A model generated the notes under the pieces. It saw only the letters and a program-made list of their open reading frames with translations, was not told the DNA's origin and ran no database searches. Shown in pieces: positions 1 through 6,902 of a stretch of DNA of 39,296 bases. Source of the DNA: RGIG2041 sp045578865 (GTDB taxonomy: Bacteria; Bacillota; Clostridia; UBA1381; UMGS1253); the NCBI GenBank assembly GCA_045578865.1, contig JAZNLB010000029.1, forward strand, positions 1 through 39,296, read 5' to 3'. Each line of letters starts with the position of its first letter. Within the stretch, counting starts at the first letter, position 1. A program made the position numbers and the translations under genes.

Positions 1-1
1 A

Positions 2-3000
2 ACTGGCGCACCGGGCGCTGCGCTCGATGCTGAGGTTTCCAATGATGATGTTGACAAAATTGCATACGATGCAATGAATGGTGCGACTACGCTGGTTGTA
101 AATGTTGGTGACTTTAACGGGGCAACCCCGGCGGGCACCAAAGCGAATATGGATTCGGCGTACAGCTTCAAGGTAGCACAGGATAGTATTGTATATGTAG
201 CTTGGAAAAACGACTCCATCGGTGAAGGCTGGACTCGTTTTGAAAATGCGGGTGGGCTGAAGTTGCATGAGGTAAAAACCACCCAACTCTACGCAAAAGA
301 TGGCGAAGCGCTCACAGCGATTGCTCCTGCGGGTTATGCAACGCACAGTGACGGCAACTCCGCCAACACCAATAATGCATTCTACAGATATGCAAAAGCC
401 GGCGATGTAGTTACAATTACACCGGACGGTAAAAGCTCTACGGCGCCGATCATCATTGTTCGCGCAATTGATTTTGATGCATTGAGACCTACAGCTACAC
501 TGACCTACAAGGTTGGCGAAGCTGATGCAGTGGCAATCGAAAATGCAGAAGAACCCATTACATTGCCGTGGGGTACAACGGATGCAATCTCCGTTGCAGC
601 TGCAATTACAGCAGGTGCAGGTAGCGCAGTGGTATCTGAAGCAATCACGCTTTCTGCGGGTAACAAAGAAGGTACAATCACGGTTGTAATCACGGATGTG
701 TTCGGCGAAGAAGTTGCAACTTATACAATTAATTTTGCATGGGGCGAAGAACCGAAACTTGCGTCGCTGTCTTATACGACAAAAGCAACTATTTATAAGG
801 TAGCAACCGAAACGGATAAAGCAGTTGATGTGGAAAACACTCAAACCATTTTGGTTCCGTGGGGCACAGATGATGTAACTGTGACTTATCAAATCGAGAA
901 TCAAGCTTCTGTTACACTGGACGCTGTTCCTTTCGTTGAAGGTGCGGCAAGTGTGACGATCGCAGGGGGTAAGACAGTAAACTTTGAATGGGATACTGCT
1001 CCGCAGGGTCAGTATATCACAGACCTTAAGAAGATTGTGAATAAAGAAAGAGACAGAATATTTGTTTCCTTCGGTGATCTCGATGATGCATACATCAGTG
1101 CGAATGCGGGTTATGCAGGCGAAGGTGAAGAATTCTTTAAAGCGGTAGGTGTACCGGAAGGTCTTGCTGACAGAGGCGAGGTTGCGGTTATTGCGGACGC
1201 TTCGTTAAACGCAGGTCGACCGCATCTGACCAACAGTAACTTTAAATATATGTACGAAGCATATCCGGCAACATCCGCTGATGACGCATGGATGACCTTT
1301 AAGGTTGCAAAGGACGGTTATGTATACTATGCACCGGCTTCCTTTGATGGCACATGGGCAGAAGGCGAAAGCCTTGGCTGGAGTGTGGCTCCGTTTGAAA
1401 TGCAATGGAAGGGTTACGCAACAAGAAAGGTTTATCAGAAGCGTGTAAGCGCAGGCGATATCGTTTTGATGCCAAACAACAAGGTAACGGATGATGAAAT
1501 TGCGGCTCAAAATGCAACGCTTACGGATTATCAGTTTGTAAAAGTTACCGCTGAGGATATTGCTGCTATAGAAAATGCTTTAACAGCAGAAAATGCAGAA
1601 TATACACTTGATAATGTTTCAGCAGGCGACTGGGTTGCAAAGTATACAGACGACAACCTTGCAAGCGAAAATCCTGGTAAAAACTATGCAGGTTTTTATT
1701 GGCAAGGCAAAAATGGAAATGCACAGCGTTTCCTCCACTATACTCGTCCTTACAACTATGTTCTCTTCGCAGTTGCAGATGCTTGCGTAGCAGAAGATTT
1801 GAGGGCGCCGAAGTGGACAGGTGCTACGGCTGTGAAGTCCGGTGAATCCATCGATTTGGAGGCTGCAAAGGCTGCCTATGGTGAAAATGCTGGCGAGATT
1901 ACTTTCGAAATCGTTGAAGGTGGCGAATTTGCTGAGATTAAAGATGGCAAACTCGTTATCAAAGAAGGTATCATCGAACAAGGCAAGAGCGTAACCATTA
2001 AGGTGACACAGGGCGAATATTCTTCCACACAGGTAATTGCAGTTACGGAATTGACTGTAATGGAATATGCTTACCTGACGATTGATACTCCGATGGGTTC
2101 CGGTTCGTACACGGTTGCATATAATGATGATCCGGAAAATGCGAAGAACTATACCGGTCGCGGCAAGTTTGGTCCGACATTCTATCAGCCGGGTGATAAA
2201 GTAACACTCACTGCAACTCCGGATGAAGGTCATGTATTCAAGTTCTGGCAGATGCAAAGCAAGGACGAATGGAGTATTTACAATAAAAACGCAACTGTAA
2301 CGGTTGAGGTTCCGAACAATATTGTTCTCCGTCCGGTATTTGCCGCAGGTACTGAATACACAGTAGTCTTCCTCGGCTATCAGAACACAACGATTAATGT
2401 TGTGCCGGTAGATAACAGCGATCCGGAAAGTCCTGCAGCAGATGTAGAAGTTCCGGATGCACCGGCAGTGTATGGTTATGTATTTACGGGCTGGAAGTGT
2501 GAAGCGTATGGTGAGGAATTACTTCAAGCCGAGACGACTATTCCAGCAACGGAGATTACTAAAGACCTGACATTCGAGGCGATTTATGAACTCGATGAAG
2601 ACATGCAGCAGTACACGCTCACAGTTACAAATGGTGTGATTGACGGCGTTGAAGGTACAACTGCACCATTCGGCTTTAACGAACGCGTTGTTGTAACAGC
2701 AGATGCTGATGCTGAAGGTAAAATCTTCCAGTACTGGGAAGATGCTAAGAATCCGGGCGAGGCTATCAGCTACAGCCGTACCTATGCATTCTACATGATT
2801 GCGGCAGACAGAGATCTTGTTGCCTTTTATGGTGATGCTGAGCAGGAAATCAAGCCGGCTTACACATTGACAGTATCGAAGATTGGCGAAGATGCAAACG
2901 GCGAAATCTTTGGTTTGTTCGCTGAAAGACGCATTCCGACGGGATATACAGTTGTTCAGAATGGTATTGTTGCAGGTTATGAAGGCAACGATCGTGGATT

Positions 3001-3277
3001 TACAGCGGAATCTGCGTCTGTAACACTTGAATCTTACAACTCTATCGGTACTTCCAAGTATCAGAACAACAATGGTATTTATTTCGCTGAGTTCCAGTTG
3101 ACCCAGAAGCGTTTAAATCGTTTGCCGGGTGGTGCAACATGGTATGCAAATGCATACATCACCTACATTGATCTCGATGGCGTACGCAAGACTGTTTACA
3201 GCCCGAAGGTTAAAATTGCTGCAGACGAAGTTGAAGCGCCGACAGACGAGCCGACTGACGAATCTACAGAAGAGTAA
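2..3277 (+). CDS. Large InlB-repeat-type surface protein, 5'-truncated by window edge
   Basis: The frame is open to the left edge, so 1091 residues are visible and the start lies outside; the ATG at 74 is internal. A ~100-residue module with a pattern like FKVA.D.YVY.A and a later AGD motif occurs twice (about 155-480 and 1275-1560). Between them are two imperfect beta-sandwich-like repeats sharing a PWGT motif (about 490-760 and 765-1000). Three divergent InlB/Listeria-Bacteroides-type repeats follow (about 2070-2345, 2350-2600, 2605-2845), with typical F.FW or F.GW motifs. A C-terminal domain (about 2850-3230) is shared with the secreted protein at 33708. The protein ends in an acidic T/D/E-rich tail with no LPXTG motif or membrane anchor. 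Composition (few Cys, many Thr/Val/Ala/Glu) suits an extracellular protein. An adhesin or surface-structure role is inference; the ligand is unknown. Confidence 0.8.
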   Translation, partial: TGAPGAALDAEVSNDDVDKIAYDAMNGATTLVVNVGDFNGATPAGTKANMDSAYSFKVAQDSIVYVAWKNDSIGEGWTRFENAGGLKLHEVKTTQLYAKDGEALTAIAPAGYATHSDGNSANTNNAFYRYAKAGDVVTITPDGKSSTAPIIIVRAIDFDALRPTATLTYKVGEADAVAIENAEEPITLPWGTTDAISVAAAITAGAGSAVVSEAITLSAGNKEGTITVVITDVFGEEVATYTINFAWGEEPKLASLSYTTKATIYKVATETDKAVDVENTQTILVPWGTDDVTVTYQIENQASVTLDAVPFVEGAASVTIAGGKTVNFEWDTAPQGQYITDLKKIVNKERDRIFVSFGDLDDAYISANAGYAGEGEEFFKAVGVPEGLADRGEVAVIADASLNAGRPHLTNSNFKYMYEAYPATSADDAWMTFKVAKDGYVYYAPASFDGTWAEGESLGWSVAPFEMQWKGYATRKVYQKRVSAGDIVLMPNNKVTDDEIAAQNATLTDYQFVKVTAEDIAAIENALTAENAEYTLDNVSAGDWVAKYTDDNLASENPGKNYAGFYWQGKNGNAQRFLHYTRPYNYVLFAVADACVAEDLRAPKWTGATAVKSGESIDLEAAKAAYGENAGEITFEIVEGGEFAEIKDGKLVIKEGIIEQGKSVTIKVTQGEYSSTQVIAVTELTVMEYAYLTIDTPMGSGSYTVAYNDDPENAKNYTGRGKFGPTFYQPGDKVTLTATPDEGHVFKFWQMQSKDEWSIYNKNATVTVEVPNNIVLRPVFAAGTEYTVVFLGYQNTTINVVPVDNSDPESPAADVEVPDAPAVYGYVFTGWKCEAYGEELLQAETTIPATEITKDLTFEAIYELDEDMQQYTLTVTNGVIDGVEGTTAPFGFNERVVVTADADAEGKIFQYWEDAKNPGEAISYSRTYAFYMIAADRDLVAFYGDAEQEIKPAYTLTVSKIGEDANGEIFGLFAERRIPTGYTVVQNGIVAGYEGNDRGFTAESASVTLESYNSIGTSKYQNNNGIYFAEFQLTQKRLNRLPGGATWYANAYITYIDLDGVRKTVYSPKVKIAADEVEAPTDEPTDESTEE

Positions 3278-3307
3278 TATAAGTATTATAACCTTGCTTA
3301 AGACGCT

Positions 3308-3341
3308 CTGCCCCTCGGGGCAGGGTGTCCCCGGCAGGGGA
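3308..3341. repeat. Two adjacent GC-rich hairpins behind the surface protein gene
   Basis: CTGCCCC (3308-3314) pairs with GGGGCAG (3317-3323), and CCCC (3329-3332) pairs with GGGG (3337-3340) around a GGCA loop. No T-run follows, so this is not a standard intrinsic terminator. The GGCA-capped hairpin and the CAGGGTGTC string resemble parts of the structured repeat at 3853-3988, so this may be a remnant of that family. Confidence 0.45.
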
Positions 3342-3375
3342 TAAAATATGAATACGACATTCATTAAAAAAAGTG

Positions 3376-3404
3376 TTGACAAGGGAAAAAGAGTGTGTTA
3401 TACT
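3376..3404 (+). promoter_or_regulatory. Near-consensus sigma-A promoter for the 39-codon gene
   Basis: TTGACA (3376-3381), 17-base spacer, TATACT (3399-3404). It lies about 75 bases ahead of the small gene at 3479 and no other gene start intervenes. Confidence 0.8.
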
Positions 3405-3478
3405 ATTCTTTGACTGAGTTTATACATAATATTTATATAGACAGATAAAATCTGTAGGTGAAAGGAGATGGCTTTGTG

Positions 3479-3598
3479 ATGAAAAAGGAATACGAAGCAC
3501 TGGAAATTGAAATCAAAAAGTTTGCTACGGTAGACATTATGGGTCCCAGCGATAACATTGAATTCGGTGGCGACATGAGCGATGAGGACGATCTCTAA
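3479..3598 (+). CDS. Small acidic 39-residue protein, possible peptide precursor
   Basis: Function not recognised. The sequence runs MKKEYEALEIEIKKF, then ATVDIMGPSD, and ends in a Gly/Asp/Glu-rich tail (GGDMSDEDDL). AAAGGAG at 3461-3467 is the ribosome binding site; ATG 3479 or the in-frame GTG 3476 is the start. It has its own near-consensus promoter and is closed by an intrinsic terminator 20 bases after the stop, so it is a monocistronic, probably strongly expressed gene. No signal peptide or membrane segment is visible. From memory, gut Clostridia encode many short proteins of the pattern MKKYE.PE.EV..F...D.I..S, often near large surface proteins, with unknown role. A peptide-precursor (leader plus core) reading fits the charged N-terminus and small-residue C-terminus, but no maturation enzyme lies nearby. 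Confidence 0.75.
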   Translation: MKKEYEALEIEIKKFATVDIMGPSDNIEFGGDMSDEDDL

Positions 3599-3618
3599 TC
3601 TGATTGAGCGTAAAAAAG

Positions 3619-3644
3619 AGAAACCTGTGAGGTTTCTTTTTTTT
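3619..3644 (+). terminator. Intrinsic terminator of the 39-codon gene
   Basis: AGAAACC (3619-3625), loop TGTGA, GGTTTCT (3631-3637), followed by an unbroken T-run to 3644. Confidence 0.85.
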
Positions 3645-3665
3645 ATGCAATTTTGCCGACCGCTT

Positions 3666-3742
3666 GCAGAATGCAGAATGCAAAATGCAAAATGCAGAAT
3701 GCAAAATGCAAAATGCAGAATGCAAAATGCAAAATGCAGAAT
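3666..3742. repeat. Tandem heptamer array, 11 units
   Basis: Eleven contiguous 7-base units of GCAGAAT or GCAAAAT. After the first unit they follow a 21-base higher-order order (one GCAGAAT, two GCAAAAT). The downstream bases (GGAGAGTGGAAAGC) look like decayed units. A shorter relative lies at 3995-4027 (GCACAAT, GCACAAT, GTAGAAT, GTGAAAT). Period 7 without spacers excludes a CRISPR array. Confidence 0.9.
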
Positions 3743-3762
3743 GGAGAGTGGAAAGCATAAGT

Positions 3763-3833
3763 TTTACACGCCGTGTAAAGCAGACAATCCTCCCGTCACG
3801 CTGCGCGTGCCACCCTCCTTTACACAAGGAGGG
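3763..3833. repeat. Cluster of three palindromes resembling a dispersed intergenic repeat
   Basis: TTTACAC/GTGTAAA (3763-3779), CACGC-TGC-GCGTG (3797-3809) and CCCTCCTT-TACAC-AAGGAGGG (3813-3833) follow one another. The last two with their linker resemble a REP-like unit I recall as common between genes in gut Clostridia. There is no T-run and no coding potential. Confidence 0.6.
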
Positions 3834-3852
3834 CATAGAATTACAATGTGAA

Positions 3853-3988
3853 TGCCCGGCGTGCAGCAGGGTGTCTTTGGGGGATGCAATCCCACCCAAG
3901 CCGTTTTAGGGGTCCGGGGGAATCGGAACCCCGGGACTTTTGGTACTTTTGGTCACAAAAGTACATATCGCCTTCCGTCCGGCAGGAC
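3853..3988 (+). repeat. Structured dispersed repeat, copy A (four hairpins)
   Basis: Four hairpins in order: GGGAT-GCA-ATCCC (3881-3893); GTCCGGGG / CCCC-G-GGAC around loop GAATCGGAA (3912-3937, one bulge); GTACTTTTG-GTCA-CAAAAGTAC (3943-3964); GTCC-GGCA-GGAC (3977-3988). An inverted copy lies at 37159-37297 with the same order, the same linkers (CCCGGCGTG.AGCAGGG and AAGCCGTTTTA) and different but still complementary stems. No ORF runs through it. Confidence 0.85.
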
Positions 3989-3994
3989 AAAAAA

Positions 3995-4027
3995 TAGAAT
4001 GCACAATGCACAATGTAGAATGTGAAA
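3995..4027. repeat. Short degenerate heptamer repeat
   Basis: Units TAGAAT, GCACAAT, GCACAAT, GTAGAAT, GTGAAAT; related to the array at 3666-3742. Together the two flank the palindrome cluster and repeat copy A. Confidence 0.6.
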
Positions 4028-4051
4028 TACGATAATTACATTATGTAGAAA

Positions 4052-4081
4052 AACAAGATGTCCTAAAAAAGGCATCTTGTT
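4052..4081. terminator. Orphan hairpin with T-run on the minus side
   Basis: AACAAGATG ... CATCTTGTT with an inner CC/GG pair and a 7-base loop. Read on the minus strand it is followed by TTTTT, as in an intrinsic terminator, but no minus-strand gene is visible upstream of it. Plus-strand read-out lacks a T-run. Confidence 0.4.
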
Positions 4082-4156
4082 CATTCTGATGCGTACATTC
4101 ATGTATGTAACTACACTAAAAATTTGCTATTGGGCGTAAAATCTTTTTAAAACCTA

Positions 4157-4185
4157 TTGACACCGAACACAATTACGGGTACAAT
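4157..4185 (+). promoter_or_regulatory. Predicted rny promoter
   Basis: TTGACA (4157-4162), 17-base spacer, TACAAT (4180-4185). It implies a leader of about 230 bases before the rny start at 4425. The leader contains a short hairpin CGGAT-GCTT-ATCCG near 4330-4343 and no recognisable riboswitch. Confidence 0.65.
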
Positions 4186-4424
4186 ATATAGTGTATATAT
4201 ATGAAAATATATATTGTGTGTTGCATTGATTTATTTATGAACAAAGTAAGTAAAAAAGAAACCACGGCGGGCTTTATAAACATATCTGCCGCATATTCGA
4301 ACTTAAACTTTGACTGATACATTTTTTTCGGATGCTTATCCGATGAAGAACTGTGAACTACGGGGTGGAAAATAGAATACGAGGATATGTTTGAATGCAC
4401 CGCAAGGAAAAGGAGGTGCTGGGC

Positions 4425-5996
4425 ATGAACACTTCATTATGGATTATTATAGCCGCTAGCGCAGTTGCTGTGCTTTTAGCAACTGTGATCAGTTATAGTA
4501 TCGCACTCAAGAAGGGTTATGACAAAAGAAAGAAAGAGGCTGAGCGCTCTATTGGCAGCGCGGAAGCTGAAGCAAAACGAATCTTAGACGACGCACATAA
4601 GGCCGCTGAAAGCAAAAAACGCGAAGTAATGCTGGAGGCAAAGGAAGAAAACCACAAGCTGCATATGGAGCTTGACCGCGAAATCAAAGAAAGACGAAAT
4701 GAGATTACGCGTCAGGAACGCCGTTTGCAGCAAAAAGAGGAAACGCTCGACAAGAAAATCGAGGGCATCGAGGCCAAGGAAGAAAAGATTGCCAAGCGTG
4801 AAAAGGATTTAGAGGTTAAGGAAGAGGAGTTGGAAAGACAAAAGCAGGCACAAATTGAACTGCTTGAAAAGATTTCCGGATTTACGGCTGAAGAAGCAAA
4901 AGCACAACTTCTGTCTACTTTGGAAAGCCAGATTCGCCATGAAGCAGCCATGATGATTAAGGCTGTGGAGGACGAAGCGAGAGAAGAGGCTGACCGCAGA
5001 GCAAAAAATATTGTGGCGCATGCAATTCAGAGAGTCGCTGCAGACCATGTTGCCGAAACAACCGTATCGGTTGTGCCGCTACCGAATGATGAAATGAAGG
5101 GCAGAATTATTGGCCGCGAGGGTAGAAATATCCGTACCCTTGAAACGCTGACCGGTATCGATTTGATTATTGACGATACACCGGAGGCTGTTGTTATTTC
5201 CGGTTTTGACCCGATTCGCCGTGAAATCGCGCGCGTATCGCTCGAACGCTTGATTGCCGACGGACGAATTCATCCGGCGCGCATCGAGGAAATGGTGGAA
5301 AAGTCCAGAAAAGAGATTGAGGCTGAAATTAAGCAGGAAGGCGAGCGTGCAACCTTTGAAACAGGGGTACACGGATTGCATCCTGAGGTTATTAAATTGC
5401 TCGGTCGCTTGAAGTACAGAACGAGTTATGGTCAGAATGTATTAAACCACGCAAAAGAGGTTGCACATTTGTCCGGTGTTATGGCGGCAGAACTTGGTGT
5501 GGATATTGCACTCGCAAAGCGTGCAGGTCTTTTGCACGACCTCGGTAAGTCCGTAGACCACGAGGTAGAGGGTTCGCATGTAAACATCGGTGCTGACCTT
5601 GCAAAGAAATACAAGGAAAACGATGAGGTTATCCATGCAATTATGGCGCACCACGGTGATGTAGAGCCGCAGACGCTGATTGCATCTATCGTACAGGCTT
5701 GTGACGCAATTTCTGCGGCAAGACCAGGCGCAAGAAGGGAAAACCTCGAAACCTATATTAAGCGTCTTGAAAAGCTCGAAGAGATTGCAAATTCCTTTGA
5801 CGGCGTAGAAAAATCATTTGCAATTCAGGCAGGCCGTGAGATTCGTATCATGGTGAAGCCGGAGGATGTGAAGGATGACGCAGTTCCGCTGCTTGCTCGT
5901 GAAATCGTTAAGCGCATCGAAGATGAACTTGAGTATCCGGGTCAGATTAAGATTAATGTGATTCGTGAAACACGCGCGATAGATTACGCAAAATAA
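4425..5996 (+). CDS. rny: Ribonuclease Y
   Basis: Membrane-anchored endoribonuclease that starts mRNA decay in Firmicutes. The 523 residues match the family length. An N-terminal membrane helix (about residues 4-26) is followed by a long charged coiled coil (about 30-165), a KH RNA-binding domain with GRIIGREGRNIRTLE (about 225-240), and an HD phosphohydrolase domain with H...LLHDLGK (about 348-375) and a later AHHGD motif. The start ATG 4425 is chosen over ATG 4395 because AGGAGG (4411-4416) sits 8 bases ahead of it and the resulting N-terminus opens directly into the membrane helix. It is preceded by its own promoter and followed by a terminator. The neighbour ymdB is the usual rny partner in Firmicutes, but here it has a separate promoter. 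Confidence 0.97.
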   Translation: MNTSLWIIIAASAVAVLLATVISYSIALKKGYDKRKKEAERSIGSAEAEAKRILDDAHKAAESKKREVMLEAKEENHKLHMELDREIKERRNEITRQERRLQQKEETLDKKIEGIEAKEEKIAKREKDLEVKEEELERQKQAQIELLEKISGFTAEEAKAQLLSTLESQIRHEAAMMIKAVEDEAREEADRRAKNIVAHAIQRVAADHVAETTVSVVPLPNDEMKGRIIGREGRNIRTLETLTGIDLIIDDTPEAVVISGFDPIRREIARVSLERLIADGRIHPARIEEMVEKSRKEIEAEIKQEGERATFETGVHGLHPEVIKLLGRLKYRTSYGQNVLNHAKEVAHLSGVMAAELGVDIALAKRAGLLHDLGKSVDHEVEGSHVNIGADLAKKYKENDEVIHAIMAHHGDVEPQTLIASIVQACDAISAARPGARRENLETYIKRLEKLEEIANSFDGVEKSFAIQAGREIRIMVKPEDVKDDAVPLLAREIVKRIEDELEYPGQIKINVIRETRAIDYAK

Positions 5997-6012
5997 TATG
6001 GATTACAAAAAA

Positions 6013-6043
6013 CGGAGAAGGTTTTAACTTTCTCTGTTTTTTT
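6013..6043 (+). terminator. Intrinsic terminator after rny
   Basis: Nine-pair stem 6013-6021 / 6028-6036 (including G.T pairs) followed by seven T. Confidence 0.75.
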
Positions 6044-6045
6044 GC

Positions 6046-6074
6046 TTTACATTTTGTCAGATTTTGTTTATAAT
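6046..6074 (+). promoter_or_regulatory. Predicted ymdB operon promoter
   Basis: TTTACA (6046-6051), 17-base spacer, TATAAT (6069-6074), about 30 bases before the ymdB start and directly after the rny terminator. Confidence 0.7.
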
Positions 6075-6105
6075 AAGAAATAGCGTGTTTAGAAAGGAAA
6101 TCTGT

Positions 6106-6888
6106 ATGAAACTTTTGTTTATCGGTGATGTGACAGGCTCCGTCGGGCGGGATATGCTTGCGCGCGGTCTTGCGGAATTGCAATATAGGCACAAGACGGA
6201 TTTTACCATAGTCAATGCAGAAAATGCCGCACATGGTCGCGGTCTGAGTTATGCGACTTGTGAGGAGCTTTTGGAATTGGACATTGATGTGCTGACCATG
6301 GGCAATCATGTGTGGGACAATTCTGAAATTTTCAAAGTATTTGACTGTTGTGACTGCATTGTGCGCCCCGCAAATTTACAGCCGGGATTGCCGGGGATTG
6401 GCAGCTTGCTCAAAGAAAAAAACGGCATTAAGGTTGGGGTTGTCAATTTGCTTGGGCAGGTCAACTGCTTGCCGTGTGATAATCCGTTTGTGGCGGCGGA
6501 TCGCGAAATTGAAAAGTTAAAGACACAAGGTGCACAGATTATTTTCGTAGATATGCACGCGGAAGCTACAAGCGAGAAAATTGCGCTGGGGCGTTATCTG
6601 GACGGGCGTGTGAGTGCCGTTATTGGAACGCATACCCATGTACAGACGGCGGATGAAAAAATTTTGCCTCGCGGCACTGCGTATCTTACAGATGCCGGTA
6701 TGACCGGACCGTATGATTCGGTGCTCGGTACGAATACGGACATTATTGTAAAACGATTTGTGACGGGATTGCCGCAAAGGTTTGAAACGGCAAAAGGAAA
6801 AGGACAAATTAACGGTGTGGTTATAGATATAGATGAAGCGTGCGGCAGAGCGCGCAGTATAGAACGCATTAACTTTGTGGAAAATTAG
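6106..6888 (+). CDS. ymdB: YmdB-family metallophosphoesterase
   Basis: Calcineurin-like metallophosphoesterase of the YmdB family (TIGR00282), 260 residues, normal length. In Bacillus subtilis YmdB hydrolyses 2',3'-cyclic nucleotides and affects biofilm and motility decisions; the substrate here is inferred. Metal-ligand motifs are in family order: FIGDVTG near the start, NAENAAHG, MGNHVWDN, VDMHAEATSEK, then GTHTHVQTAD, ending in the typical DAGMTGPYDSVLG. ATG 6106 is preferred over ATG 6064: AAAGGA at 6093-6098 is well spaced and MKLLFIGDV is the usual family N-terminus. The next gene starts 14 bases after the stop, with its ribosome binding site touching the ymdB stop codon, so they are probably cotranscribed. 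Confidence 0.95.
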   Translation: MKLLFIGDVTGSVGRDMLARGLAELQYRHKTDFTIVNAENAAHGRGLSYATCEELLELDIDVLTMGNHVWDNSEIFKVFDCCDCIVRPANLQPGLPGIGSLLKEKNGIKVGVVNLLGQVNCLPCDNPFVAADREIEKLKTQGAQIIFVDMHAEATSEKIALGRYLDGRVSAVIGTHTHVQTADEKILPRGTAYLTDAGMTGPYDSVLGTNTDIIVKRFVTGLPQRFETAKGKGQINGVVIDIDEACGRARSIERINFVEN

Positions 6889-6902
6889 GGGGGAATCATA
6901 CG

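Noticed and set aside
1619..2257. 212-codon minus-strand ORF inside the surface protein gene
   Set aside because: Shadow of the real gene: odd composition, no ribosome binding site and no domain.
3479..3598. A RiPP gene cluster around the 39-codon gene
   Set aside because: No radical SAM, cyclase, peptidase or dedicated transporter gene is nearby; only the precursor-like shape remains.
3666..3742. CRISPR-like array
   Set aside because: Units of 7 bases are contiguous, with no unique spacers and no cas genes.
4237..4317. 26-codon ORF in the rny leader (MNKVSKKETTAGF...)
   Set aside because: No ribosome binding site in front of the ATG and no other support; it could still be a leader peptide, but I cannot argue for it.
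4186..4424. Riboswitch in the rny leader
   Set aside because: No known riboswitch core motif is recognisable; only one small hairpin is visible.
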